Shown here: positions 23,337 to 35,231 of the stretch, piece after piece
Layout of the letters: each line of letters starts with the position of its first letter
Numbering within the stretch: the stretch's first letter is position 1
DNA from: Sympetrum striolatum
Taxonomy: Eukaryota; Arthropoda; Insecta; Odonata; Libellulidae
Length of the DNA stretch: 64,000 nucleotides
Direction: 5' to 3'
NCBI GenBank assembly: GCA_947579665.1
Contig: OX388350.1
Coordinates: 1,674,001-1,738,000, forward strand
Notes under the pieces: generated by a model
Database searches by the model: none
What the model saw: the letters and a program-made list of their open reading frames with translations, nothing else
Told to the model about the DNA's origin: nothing
Program-made: the position numbers and the translations under genes

Positions 23337-23411
23337 TATCTGGGTATCTGGGTATCTGGGTATCTGGGTATATATATGAATGAATCCGGAGAAGCATCTA
23401 TATATAATAGA
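23337..23411. repeat. (TATCTGGG)n expansion and CTTCTCCGGA block
   Basis: Four copies of an 8-bp repeat TATCTGGG at the leader tip are followed by TATATATGAATGAATCCGG, AGAAGCATC and the TA-rich palindrome. The same 8-mer occurs in one or two copies at 5705 and 58712, and in complement at 12120 and 50185. Confidence 0.85.
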
Positions 23412-24488
23412 TACGAGTAAAATGTTGCTTGCAAACTGCAAGCAGATCGACAACACTATTTTCATGTCGGCATCATATCGGGACGGCCATCAAAAGAAAA
23501 TAAATGGATTGAAATTTTTCTTAAAATTCGGAGACATATGATCGTCTGGCATCGAACCCGGGTCTTTCCAGTGATACTTACTATGCAGCACAATAGAACA
23601 TCAGGCATCTCTAAGTGTGAAAATTTAAGCAGAAATATGGGCTACAATTGCCTCAAAAGACGTTCTAATTTTCACGAATTTAAATGGCTCTCTGAATTCG
23701 AACCAAGGACGATCTGGGAAATCAAAAAATTGTTTCTGAAAGTTATTAATGATCTCTATCTATATGCCGAATTTGAAGTTTCTATCTTATTGGCAATGGT
23801 TTCAAAATAATTCCTAAAAATCAGATCAACTTCTGATTGCAGAGACGCCTGGTGTCGAACCCAGGACTCATTGATAGCTGTGATTGCACTGCTTGATTTG
23901 TATGTACTTAATCTTTCTATAGGCCAAGTTTGAAGTCGATATCGTGCCGGGAAGTACCTAAAATGTGTTTCCGTTATCTCCGTAAGAAATGCATTGAGGA
24001 ATTTAAATGTCCCTCTGGGATCGAACCAAGGACCATCAGCGAATACTTAAAATTCGATTATGATATATTTTCATGGTATCTAACCTCATACCGAATTTCA
24101 TGTTTCTATGCAATCGGATAAGGGTCCAAAAAAAATCTTAAAAATCGCCACAATGCATTTTAAACGGCCGATATTTGCCCCGACCTAGCATCGAACCAAG
24201 AATAATATTCGTAGATGTCTTTATGGTTTCCTTTAGATATGCACGGCATCTAGCGATCCCTTGAATTTCAATTCTCTAGTTTACCGGGAAGTGCCTCAAA
24301 AAAATTTTCGAAAATCTTCGCCATGTATTCTTATGGACAAAATCGCGACTTTGGGGCCTTCTGGAATCGAACCCATGACACCAAGGTTCAATGTCGGCTT
24401 TTTCCTGGAGGTTACACGTTATGGCCATAACGTCGTAAAAATTTCAAGTCGGTGGCACTTGTGGAACATGGTTAGAATTTTGATCCCC
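23412..24488 (-). repeat. Unit 23, full length, type II leader
   Basis: 1,077 bp. The hairpin arm is changed to GCTTGCAAACTGCAAGC. The sixth-box region has a GGAGACATATGATCGTCTGG variant, and the next stretch has lost a few bases (ATCTCTAAGTGTGAAAATTT). Otherwise regular. Confidence 0.88.
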
Positions 24489-24502
24489 TATATATATATA
24501 GG

Positions 24503-25598
24503 TACGAGTAAAATGTAGCTTGCATACTGCAAGCAGATCGACAACACTAATTTCATATCGGCATCATATCGGGACGGACATCAAAAGAAAAAAAAAATTC
24601 AAAATATTCGTAGAATTCGCTGCAATTTAATCACCTGGCAGCGAACCCCGGTCTTCCTGGTGTACTTACTATGCAGCAAAATAGAAAATTACCATATGTG
24701 TGAAAATTCAAGCAAAACTATTAGGTGCAACTACCTCAAACGACGTCCTACTATTCACATACACTCCTTATTTGAGAAATTATAATGTGCTCTGGCATCG
24801 AACCCAGGAACAGCATGGTCTAATCTATTTTTTTTCTTAAACAAAGTGTTAATATACATCTTCCATCTAAGCAAGAGCTCCCTTACATATCGATAAATGC
24901 ATAAAAAAATTATGAAAAGATACCCCATAGTATTATATATGGGTGATATTTTTACCGCCCGGCATCGAACCCGGGTCTTTCAGGCAATACTTTCTATGCA
25001 GCACAAAAGAAAAACACCATCTCTAACCGCGTATGCAAATTCAAGCAGAAATATTGGTTACAACTGCCTCAAATGACGTCCTACTTTTCCTTTATATTCC
25101 TTATGAGAGAAACGTTATTGTGCTCTGGCTTCGAACCCAGGAACAGTACGGTCTTATGAAAATTTTTTTCTAAAACTTATTCGTACCATACATCTTCCAG
25201 CCAAGCACGAACATCCTATCATTTCGATAAGTGCATCTAAAAAAATAATGAAAAACGGCTCCCATGTATTTTAAAGGGCAGATCTTTGCATCGTCCTAGC
25301 ATCGAACCCAGGATAACTTTTGTAAAAGTCATTGATGTTTTCGAAAGTCCAAGACCATAAATATAGGCACCTTGAGTTTTACTTCTCTACCTATCCGGAA
25401 AGTATTTTTTTTTTAATTCCCGAAAATCACGGCAATGCATTCAAACGGGAAAAATCGGGACTTTGGGGCCCTCTGGAATCGAACCTATGTCACTGAGGAT
25501 CAAAGTCACTTTTTTCCTGGGGGTTTCACGTTATGGCCAATATGTCATAAAAATTTCAGATCAATGACGCTTGTAGTTTAGGCTGTGAATTTGTATCC
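24503..25598 (-). repeat. Unit 24, subfamily Y, full length
   Basis: 1,096 bp. The six boxes are GCAGCGAACCCCGG (decayed), GGCATCGAACCCAGG, CCGCCCGGCATCGAACCCGG, GGCTTCGAACCC, AGCATCGAACCC and GAATCGAACC. The second/third and fourth monomers show the two-monomer duplication seen in unit 2. It is an inverted near-duplicate of units 33 (35232-36326) and 58 (61606-62708), and its leader-side two thirds equal unit 20. Confidence 0.9.
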
Positions 25599-25682
25599 TA
25601 TCTATCTATATAGGTATATATATGAATGAATCCGGAGAAGCATCTATATATAATAGATATCCGGAGAAACGTCTATCTAATA

Positions 25683-26761
25683 TACGAGTAAAATGTTGCT
25701 TGCATACTGCAAGCAGATCAACAACACTAATATCATATCGGGATCATATCGGGACGGTCCTCAAAAGAAAAAAAAAGAATTGGAAATATTCTTCCAATTC
25801 GCTTCAATTTAAGTGTCTGGCATCGAACCCGGGTCATTACTGTGAACTTACTATGCAGCACAATAGAAGATGATCATCTCTAACTAAGTGTGAAAAATCA
25901 AGCAGAAATATTGGCTAGAACTGCCTCAAAAGACGTTCTAATTTTCACGAATGTAAATGGCTCTCTGGATTCGAACCAAGGACGATCTTGGAAATCTAAA
26001 ATATGTATCTGAAAGTTATTAATGATCTCTATCTATATGCCGATTTTCAAATTTCTATATTATTGCCAAAGGTTTCAAAATAATTCCTAAAAATCGGATC
26101 AACTTCTGATTGCAGAGACACCTGGTGTCGAACCCAGGAAATATTGTAAGCTGTGAATGCAAAGTGTGATTTGTAAGGACTGATTCTTCTAACATGCAAA
26201 GTTTGAAGTCGATAGCATGCCAGGAAGTACCTTAATTTTGTTTCCGTTATCTCCTTGAGAAATGTATTGAGAAGTGCAAATGGCCCTCTGGAATCGAACC
26301 AAGGACCATCAGCGCACATCTAAAATTTGATTATGAAATATATTCATGATATCTGTTCACGTGCCGAGCTTCAAGTATCCATGTTATCGGGAAAGGATCC
26401 AAAAAAAAACTTCAAAATCGCCGCAATGCATTTTAAAAGGCCGATATTTGCCCCAACCTAGTGTCGAACTATGCACAATATTCGAAGATGTCTTTTTGAT
26501 TTTCGTTAGATATCCACGGCATCTAGCGATCCCTCGAATTTCAACTCTCTAACTTTCCGGGAAGTGCCTCAAAAAAATTTTCGAAAATCTTCACCATGTA
26601 TCCTTATGGAGAAAATCGGGACTTTGGGGCCTTCTGGAATCGAACCTATGACACCGAGGTTCAAAGTCGGCTTTTTTCTGGAGGTTACACGATATGGCCA
26701 ATATGTCGTAAAAATTTCAAAGCAGTGGCTCTTGTGGAACATGGTTAGAATTTTGATCCCC
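25683..26761 (-). repeat. Unit 25, full length, type II leader
   Basis: 1,079 bp. The tail has ACAACACTAATATCATATCG. The second monomer from the leader has a damaged core (TAGTGTCGAACTATGC). The sixth box is regular, but its flank reads GTGTCTGGCATCG instead of CGTCTGGCATCG. Confidence 0.88.
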
Positions 26762-26786
26762 TGTATATAACTTATATATATATAGG

Positions 26787-27863
26787 TACGAGTGCAATGT
26801 AGCTTGCATACTGCAAGCAGATCGGCAATATTATTTTATTTCGGCATCATATCGAGACGGTCCTCAAAAGAAAAAGAAAAGGTTGAAAATATTCTTAAAA
26901 TTCGCTTCAATTTTAGCGTCTTGCATCGAACCCGGGTCTTCCTGGTGAATTTACTAAGCGGCAAAATAGAAGATAACTATATCTAACAATGTGTGAAAAT
27001 TCAAGCAGAAATATTTGCTACAACTGCTTCAAACGACGTTCTACTTTTCACGAATGTAAATGGCTCTCTGGATTCGAACCAAGGACGATCGTGGGAATCT
27101 AGAATATGTTCCAGAAATGTATCTATAATCACTATCTGTATGCTGAATTTCAAGTTTCTATATAATTGGGAAATGGTTCCAAAAAATTCTTAAAAATCGG
27201 ATCATTTACTGATTGTAGAGATGCCTGGTTGTATAACCAGGAAACATTAGTAGCTGTGAATTCACAGTTTGATTAGTAATGACTTGATCTTATCTTATGC
27301 AAAGTTTCAAGTAGATATAATATCGGGAAGCACCTAAAATGTGTTTCCGTAATCTCCTTAAGAAATGCATTGAGGATTATAAATGGCCCACTGGGATCGA
27401 ACCAAGGGCCATAAGGGAATATGTAAAATTTGATTATGAAATATAATTATGATATCTAACGCCATGCCGAATTTCAAGTTTCTATGCCATCGGAAAAGGG
27501 TTAAAAAAAATCTTAAAAATCGCCGCAATGCATTTTAAACGGCCGAATTTTGCCCCGACCTAGCATCGAACCAAGGATAATATTCGTAGATGTCTTTATG
27601 GTTTCCTTTTGATATGCGAGTCATCTAGCGATCCCTTGAATTTCAACTCTCTCCTTTTCCGGGAAGTGCCTCAAATAAATTTTCGAAAATCCCCTCCATG
27701 TAATCTTATGGGGAAAATCACGACTTTGGGGCCTTCTGGAATCGAACCCATGACACCGAGGTTCAAGGTCGGCTTTTTCCTGGAGGTTACACGTTATGGC
27801 CAATACGTCGTAAAAATTTCAAGTCAGTTGCACTTGTGGAACATGGTTAGAATTTTGATCCCC
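26787..27863 (-). repeat. Unit 26, full length, relative of unit 36
   Basis: 1,077 bp. The tail reads ACGAGTGCAATGTAGC and GGCAATATTATTTT, shared with unit 36 and with unit 1. The fourth box has decayed to GCCTGGTTGTATAACCAGG: TTCGA is lost but the CCTGG/CCAGG arms are kept. The following spacer is (GAAT)n rather than the CTTCTCCGGA block. Confidence 0.89.
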
Positions 27864-27890
27864 TATGAATGAATGAATGTGTATATAGGT

Positions 27891-28959
27891 ATAAAATGTT
27901 GCTTGCATACTGCAAGCAGATCGATAACACTATTTTCATGTCGGCATCATATCGGGACGGCCATCAAAAGAAAAAAATGGATTGAAATTTTTCTTAAAAT
28001 TCGTTGAAATTCCATCGACTGGCATCGAACCCGGGTCTTTACTGTGAACTTACGATGCAGCACAATAGAAAATCGCCATCACTAACTGTGTGGGAAAATT
28101 CAAGCAGAAATATGGGTGACAAATGCCTCAAAAGACGTTCTAATTTTCACGAATTTAAATGGCTCTCTGGATTCGAACCAAGGACGATTTTGGAAATCTA
28201 AAAAATGTTTCTGAAATTTATTTATAATCACTTTCTATATGCCGAATTTGAAGTTTCTATATTATTGAGAAAGGTTTCAAAATAATTCCTAAAAATCGGA
28301 TCAACTTCTGATTGCAGAGACACCTGGTGTCGAACCCAGGACACATTGATAGTTGTGAATGCACTGTTTGATTTGTATGGACTTAATCTTTCTATATGCA
28401 AAGTTTGAAGTCGATATCGTGCCGGGAAGTTCCTAAAATTTGTTTCCGTAATCTCCGTAAGGATTACATTGAGGAATTTAAATGTCCCTCTGGGATCGAA
28501 CCAAGGACCAACAGCGAATATAAAAAAATCGATTATGATATATTTTTATAATATCTAATCTCATACCGAATTTCAAATTTCTATGCCATCGGAAAAGGGT
28601 CCAAAAAAAATTTTTTAAATCGCCGCAATGCATTTTAAACGGCTGATATTTGCCCCGACCTAGCATCGAACCAAGGATAATATTCGTAGATGTCTTTATG
28701 GTTTTCTAGAGATATGCACGGCATCTAGCGGTCCCTAGAATTTCAAATCTCCCCTTTTCCGGGAAGTGCCTCAAAAAAATTTTGGAAAATCCCCGCCATG
28801 TATTCTTATGGACAAAATCGCGACTTTGGGGCCTTCTGGAATCGAACCCATGACACTGAGGTTCAAAGCTTTTTCCTGGAGCTTACACGTTATGGCCAAT
28901 ATGTCGTAAAAATTTCAAGTCAGTGGCACTTGTGGAACATAGTTAGAATTTTGATCCCC
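27891..28959 (-). repeat. Unit 27, full length, tail tip lost
   Basis: 1,069 bp. The tip reads GGTATAAAATGTTGC, so ACGAG is missing and the unit is joined directly to spacer. Close to units 5, 18 and 43 in the middle. The leader-side linker has a small gap (CAAAGCTTTTTCCTGGAG). Spacers on both sides carry GAATGAATGAATGTGTAT. Confidence 0.88.
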
Positions 28960-28988
28960 TATGAATGAATGAATGTGTATCTATTATA

Positions 28989-30066
28989 TACGAGTAAAAT
29001 GTAGCTTGCATACTGCAAGCAGATTGACAACACTAATTTCATGTCGGCATCATATCGGGACGGTCCCGGAAAGGAAAAAAAGGATTGAAAATATTCTTAA
29101 AATTCGCTTCAATTTAATCGTCTGGCATCGAACCCGGGTCTTTTTGGTGAATTTTCTATGCAGCACATCAGAAGATCATCTTCTCTAAATACGTGTGAAA
29201 ATTCAAGCAGAAATATTGGCTGCAACTGCCTCAAACGAAGACCTTCTTTTCACGAATGTTAATAGCTCTCTGGATTCGAACCAAGGACGATCTAGGAAAT
29301 ATAAAATATGTTTTCGAAATGTATCTATAAGTTCTATATATATGCCGAATTTCAAGTGTTAATATTATTGGTAAGGGGTTCAAAATAATTCTTAAAAATC
29401 AGATCAGTGACTGATTGTAGAGACGCCTGGTGTCGAACCCTGGACGTATTGGAAGCTCTAAATGCACAAAATGACTTGTTAGGACCTGATCTAATTTCAT
29501 ACAAAGTTTGAAGTCGATATCATACCGGGAAGTACCTAAAATGTGTTTCCGTTATCCCCATAAGAAATGCATTGTGGAGTGCAAATGGCCTTCTGGGATC
29601 GAACCAAGGACCATCAGCGAATACATAAAATTTGATTATGAAATATATTTATGATTTCTAACCCCATGCCAAATTTCAAGTTTCCATGCATTCGGAAAAG
29701 GGTGAAAAAAAAATCCTAAAAATCGCCACAATACATTTTAAACGGCCGATTTTTGCCCCGACCTACAATCGAACCCGGGATATTTTCCGTAAAACTCATT
29801 TATGGTTTCGATAGATTATGTTCATATATATATAGTCTCCTTGAGTTTTGATTCTCTACCTATCCGGGAAGTATTTTATTTTAATTCCCGAAAATCAAAG
29901 CAATGCATTTAAACGGGAAAAATCGGGACTTTGGGGCCCTCTGGAAACGAACCCGTGACACTGAGGTTCAATATCGCAATTTTTCTGGTGGTTACACTTT
30001 ATGGCCAATATGTCGTAAAAGTTTCAAGTCAATGACGCTTGTGGTTTAGGCTGTGAATTTGTATCC
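28989..30066 (-). repeat. Unit 28, full length, type I leader
   Basis: 1,078 bp. The tail side shares GGTCCCGGAAAGG and GAAGATCATCTTCTCTAAAT with the deleted unit 14. The first box has a drifted core, GGAAACGAACCCGTG, so TTCGA became TTCGT. Leader GTATCC is followed by CTCTC and TA. Confidence 0.88.
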
Positions 30067-30085
30067 TCTCTATATATATATATGA

Positions 30086-31163
30086 TACGAGTAAAATGTT
30101 GCTTGCATACTGCAAGCAGATCGACAACACTATTTTCATGTCGGCATCATATCCGGACGGCCATCAAAAGAAAAAAATGGATTGAAATTTTTCTTAAAAT
30201 TTGCCTAAATTCCATCGTCTGGCATCGAACCCGGGTCTTTACTGTGAACTTACTATGCAGCAAAATAGAACATCACCATCTCTAACGATGTGTGAAAATT
30301 CAAGCAGAAATATGGGCTACAACTGCCTCAAAAGACGTTCTAATTTTCACGAATTTAAATGGCTCTCTGGATTCGAACCAAGGACGATCTTGGAAATCTA
30401 AAAAATGTTTCTGAAAGTTATTTATGATCTCTATATATATGCCGAATTTGAAGTTTCTATATTATTGGCAAAGGTTTCAAAATAATTCCTAAAAATCGGA
30501 TAAACTTCTGATTGCAGAGACACCTGGTGTCGAACCCAGGACACTTTGATAGCTGTGAATGCACTGTTTGATTTGTATGGATTTGATCTTTCTACATGCA
30601 AAGTTTGAAGTCGATATCTTGCCGGGAAGTACCTAAAATTTGTTTCCGTTATCTCCGTAAGAAAAGCATTGGGAAGTGCAAATGGTCCTCTGGGATCGAA
30701 CCAAGGACCATAAGCTAATGTGTAAAATTTGATTATGAAATAAATTCATGATATCTATCGACGTGCCGAGTTTCAAGTATCTATGTTATCGGGAAAGGAT
30801 CCAAAAAAAATCTTAAAAATCGCCGCAATGCATTTTAAACGGCCGATTTTTGCCCCGGCCTAGCATCGAACCAAGGACAATATTCGAAGATTTCTTTCCG
30901 ATTTTCGTTGGCTATGCACGGCATTTAGCGGTCCCTCGAGTTTCAACTCTCCGCTTTTCCGGGAAGTGCCTCAAAAAAATTTTTGAAAATCCCCGCCATG
31001 TAATCTTATGGGGAAAATCGTGACTTTGGGGCCTTCTGGAATCGAACCCATGGCACCGAGGTTCAATGTCGGCTTTTTCCTGGAGGTTACACGTTATGGC
31101 CAATATGTCGTAAAAATTTCAAGTCGGTGGCACTTTTGGAACATGCTTAGACTTTTGATCCCC
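30086..31163 (-). repeat. Unit 29, full length, type II leader
   Basis: 1,078 bp, relative of unit 17. The leader-side monomer has ATTTCTTTCCGATTTTCG and a GGAACATGCTTAGAC leader. All six cores are intact. Confidence 0.89.
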
Positions 31164-31279
31164 AGTGTATATATATATAAGTATATCCGGAGAAGCGTCT
31201 ATATATAATAGATATGAATGAATCCGGAGAAGCATCTATATATAATAGATAGACGCTTCTCCGGATATACCTAAATATA
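31164..31279. repeat. Spacer with three CTTCTCCGGA blocks in inverted order
   Basis: AAGTATATCCGGAGAAGCG, then GAATGAATCCGGAGAAGC, then the complement GACGCTTCTCCGGATATACC lie in 116 bp, each beside ATCTATATATAATAGAT or its complement. The two end blocks are of the GCGTC/GACGC type and are inverted to each other. Confidence 0.85.
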
Positions 31280-32357
31280 TACGAGTAAAATGTAGCTTGC
31301 ATACTGCAAGCAGATCGACAACACTAATTTCATGTCGGCATCTTATCGGGATGGCCCTCAAAAGAAAAAAAAAAAGGGATTGAAAATATTCTTAAAATTC
31401 GCTACAAATTCATCGTCTGGCATCGAACCAAGGCCTTCCTGGTGAACCTACTATGCAGCACAACAGAAAATCACTATCTCTTACTAAGTGTGAAAATCAA
31501 GCAGAAAAACTCGCTCCAACTGCGTCAAACGACGTCCTACTTTTCAATAATGTAAATGGTTCTCTGGATTCGAACCAAGGACGATCTAGGAAATCTAAAA
31601 CATGCTTTTCAAATTAATCAATGTTCTTTATCTACATGCCTAATTTCATGTTTTAACATTATTGGGAAGGGGTTTAAATTAATTCTTAAAAATCGGATAA
31701 TTTACTGATTGTAGAGAGGCCTGGTGTCGAACCCAGGAAATATTTGTAGCTGTGAATGCACAGTATGACTAATTAGGACATTATCTTATCTCATACATAT
31801 TTTGAAGTTGATATCATGCCGGGATGTACCTAAAATGTGTTTCCGTTATCCCCATAAGAAATGCATTGTGGAGTGCAAATGGCCCTCTGGGATCGAACCA
31901 AGGACCATAAGCGAATACAAAAAATTTGATTATGAAATATATTTATGATTTCTAACCCCATGCCAAATTTCAAATTTCCATGCATTCCGAAAGGGGTTCA
32001 AAAAAAATCTTAAAAATCGCCACAATGCATTTTAAACGGCCGATTTTTGCCTCGACCTAGCATCGAACCCAGGATATTTTCCGAAAAACTCATTTATGTT
32101 TTCGATAGATCATGACCATATATATAGGCTCCTAGAGTTTCGAATCTCTACCTATCCGGGAAGTATTTTTTAAAAATTCCCGAAAATCAAAGCAATGCAT
32201 TTAAACAGAAAAATCGGGATTTTGTTGCCCTCTTGATTCGAACCTATGACACTGAGGTTCAATATCGCAATTTTTCTGGCGGTTACACGTTATGGCCAAT
32301 ATGTCGAAAAAATTTCAGATCAATGACGCTTGTAGTTTAGGCTGTGAATTAGTATCC
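31280..32357 (-). repeat. Unit 30, full length, type I leader
   Basis: 1,078 bp. The sixth box is GGCATCGAACCAAGGCC, losing the CCCGGG flank (shared with unit 49 near 51358). The fourth box region reads GAGAGGCCTGGTGTCG. The first box is flanked by CTCTTGATTCGAACC. Unit 49 is its closest relative. Confidence 0.88.
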
Positions 32358-32414
32358 TATCTATCTATCTATATAGGTATATATATGAATGAATCCGGAG
32401 AAGCATATATCTAT

Positions 32415-32619
32415 TACGAGTAAAATGTTGCTTCTGCAATGTAAATGTTCTGTTAATGCATTTAAACGGGAAAAATCGGGACTTTGGGGCCCTCTGGAAT
32501 CGAACCCATGACACTGAAGATCAAAATCACAATTTTTCTGGCGGTTAATTGTTATGGCTAATACGCAGTAAAAATTTGCACTCAATCACGGTTGTGGTTT
32601 AGGCTGTGAATTTGTATCC
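32415..32619 (-). repeat. Unit 31, remnant: tail tip fused to first monomer
   Basis: The tail tip TACGAGTAAAATGTTGCTT breaks off within the hairpin. After a short unplaced stretch (CTGCAATGTAAATGTTCTG) it resumes at ATGCATTTAAACGGG in the first monomer with one box (GAATCGAACCC) and the leader. About 870 bp is missing. This is the last array piece before the non-array island. Confidence 0.86.
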
Positions 32620-32796
32620 TATCTATCTATATACCTATCTATATACCTATCTATATATATGAATGAATCCGGAGAAGCATCTATATATAATAGATATATA
32701 GATGCTTCTCCAGATTCATTCATATCTATTATATATAGATGCTTCTCCGGATTCATTCATATATCATATATATATATATTCATATTACTATATATA
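32620..32796. repeat. Microsatellite spacer with three blocks, array edge
   Basis: Repeats of TATCTATATACC are followed by one inverted and two direct CTTCTCCGGA-type blocks (one mutated to TCTCCAGATTC) and then TA-rich sequence fading into non-array DNA at about 32797. Confidence 0.83.
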
Positions 32797-33909
32797 AAGC
32801 TGCAAATCCGACTCATTGACACAAATTCCTGGGCATTTCTAATGGAGCTGGAAGGTTGAAATTTTCAAGAGAGATTTATAATTGACAGTGGAGTTGGGAA
32901 AAAATCGAAAATTCCCAGATTTTGTCCTAGGTTTAAGCCCAACGACGATAAAATATTTCAATGTATTTAAACGGTAAAAACGAAAAATGGCCATGCAGAG
33001 CAAATTTATTTCGTTAATTAAAATGTGTAAAAGTAGGCGTACGGCAGTTGGACTTGGTCTATATTACGTATAAAAGATTAAAGTTTTCTATTCTTGCGAC
33101 CGATTTTAACATTCCTGCACGAAATTCGCAAAATCTTAGTTTGAACGCCAATTTTTTACGTTTTTTTCTCCTCATTTTGAAAATTAAATCTATGGCAACA
33201 ACAATTGTTTGAATCGAAAACAAGTTTGTTTACGATCCTATTATCATACGCCATGATAAAGGTTTGATGCATTTTTAATTATTTTAAATGTTTCTTTCGA
33301 TATATGTTATTAATGAATGCTGAAAAATGTAAATTTCATCAAAATAGACAGTGGAAATCTGCACGGTCAATGAATCAATCGTGAATGCATGCTGTGATAA
33401 CATAAGTTTATGTATAGGATACGAGACTATTTATCAACGAAGATAATCGGAAAAGTCATGTAAGTAGTGAGATTATTCGAAGAATTAAATGAAAAGTCAC
33501 CACTGAATCTATATTAGAGGGATAGGAAAGCAATTAGGATGAAAAATACTCATTAATTACTGATGAATGACGTATTATACCGGATCAAGTCTACCTATGC
33601 CTGAGTAAAAGTAAGTACAACTGAAATTTACATAATCCTAAAATATTACTATCAGAATATTAATGCAAATGAATAGTTTTAACGTCAATCTGTAGAAATA
33701 ATAGAAATAATAAGTTCTTTTTCTACGTTTCTTTAATTATACGTAGTATATTACGTAAATACGTAATGAATCTAAAAATTCGCAAAAATCTACACCTGAA
33801 ATAAACTGATTTCCTCGAACGACCTTCTGATTACGTTGTTCTACGCTGGATAATTCTTGGTTAGTAAAAACAATCTTTGCATGTATCATGGTATGAATAT
33901 TAGTAGTAG
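32797..33909. other. Non-array island, no gene recognised
   Basis: About 1.1 kb of AT-rich DNA without regular unit structure, hairpin or TTCGA boxes. I see no open frame worth annotating. A weak array-like stretch lies at 32922-33055. The right edge runs through a TAGTAGTAGTAATG triplet run into a mutated spacer block (CCGGAAAAGC). Spacer blocks on both sides face the island, so array DNA borders it symmetrically. Confidence 0.75.
32922..33055 (+). repeat. Decayed array-like monomer inside the island
   Basis: TTGTCCTAGGTTTAAGCCC resembles a box with TTCGA changed to TTTAA. It is followed by ACGACGATAAAAT, ATGTATTTAAACGGTAAAAA and then AAAAGTAGGCGTACGGCAGT. Array counterparts are CCAGACGATGAAAT, ATGCATTTAAACGGGAAAAA and AAAAGTAGGACGTC...GGCAGT. 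The order is partly that of subfamily Y. This is a by-eye match over short words only. Confidence 0.45.
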
Positions 33910-34061
33910 TAATGAATCCGGAAAAGCATCTATATATCTATTATATATAGATGCTTCTCCGGATTCATTCATGTATCCATATATCTATTATATATAGACG
34001 CTTCTCCGGATATACCTATATATAAGTTATATATATATCTATATATATATATATATATATA
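33910..34061. repeat. Spacer with three CTTCTCCGGA blocks and (TA)n, array edge
   Basis: GAATCCGGAAAAGCATC (mutated, inverted), GATGCTTCTCCGGATTC and GACGCTTCTCCGGATATACC follow each other, then AAGTTATATATATATC and a TA tract into the GGGGATC leader of unit 32. Confidence 0.85.
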
Positions 34062-35172
34062 GGGGATCAAAAGTTTTACCATGTTCCACAAGTGCCAAAG
34101 ACTTGAAATTTTTACGACGAATTGGCCATAACGTGTAACCTCCAGGAAAAAGCCGACATTGAACCTCGGTGTCATGGGTTCGATTCCAGAAGGCCCCAAA
34201 GTCCCGATTTTCTCCATAAGGATACATGGTGGCGATTTTCAAAATTTTTTAAATAATACTTCCCGGACAGGTAGAGATTCGAAATTCAAGGACCTTAGAG
34301 ATATGGTCAAGAACTATTATAAACATTAATGAATACTGATGAGAACGTCCTGGGTTCGACGCTAGGACGATTCAAAAATCCCGCATTTAAAATGCATGGG
34401 GATAGTTTTTCATTAATTTTTTTGATGTACTTACCGGAATGTAAGGAACTTTTCGATCTGCTAGAAGATATATATTGAGAAATGGTTTAAGAAAAAAAAT
34501 TTCTTAAGCCTGTACTATTCCTGGGTTCGATGCCAGAGCACATTAACTTTTCTCTCATAAGGAATATAAGGGAAAAGTAAGTCGTCGTTTGAGGCAGTTG
34601 CAGCCAATATTTCTGCTCGAACTTTTACACATTGTTAGAGATAGTGATCTTCTATTATGTTGCATAGGAAGTATTACCAGAAAGATCCGGGTTCGACGCC
34701 GGGTGGCAAATATGTCTCCCGTATAAAATACATTGGTTTAGTATTTCATTATTTTTTTGATGCACTTATCGAAATGATAGGAAGTTCGTACTCGGCTGGA
34801 AGATGTTTGAAAAGAATTGGTTTTAGAAAAAAAATCAGATAACACCGTACTATTCCTGGGTTCGATGCCAGAGCACATTAGCATTTCTATCATAAGGAGT
34901 ATAAGGGAAACGTAGGACGTCGTTTGAGGCAGTTGCAGTTAATATTTCTACTTGAATTTTCACACATAGTTACAGATGGTGATCTTCTATGGTTCTGCAT
35001 AGTGAGTATGACCGGGAAGACCTGGGTTCGATGCCAGACGAATAAATTGCAGCGGAAATTAAGAATATTTTCTAACCATTTTTTTTTCTTTTGAGGACTC
35101 ACTCTATGTGATGCCGACAAAAAACTTTTGTTATGGATGTGCTTGCAGTATGCAAGCTACATTTTACTCGTA
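34062..35172 (+). repeat. Unit 32, subfamily Y with type II leader
   Basis: 1,111 bp. Its six cores, in order, are GGGTTCGATTCC, GGGTTCGACGCTAGG, GGGTTCGATGCCAGAGC, GGGTTCGACGCCGGG, GGGTTCGATGCCAGAGC and GGGTTCGATGCCAGACG. Boxes 3 and 5 and the linkers after them match each other, showing the two-monomer duplication. Box 4 has CCGGGTTCGACGCCGG flanks. Confidence 0.88.
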
Positions 35173-35231
35173 TCTATTATATATAGATGCTTCTCCGGAT
35201 TCATTCATATATATACCTATATAGATAGATA

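Noticed and set aside
23337..23375. Telomeric repeat in (TATCTGGG)n
   Set aside because: Not TTAGG, TTAGGG or a known variant, only four copies, and internal to the array beside a leader tip.
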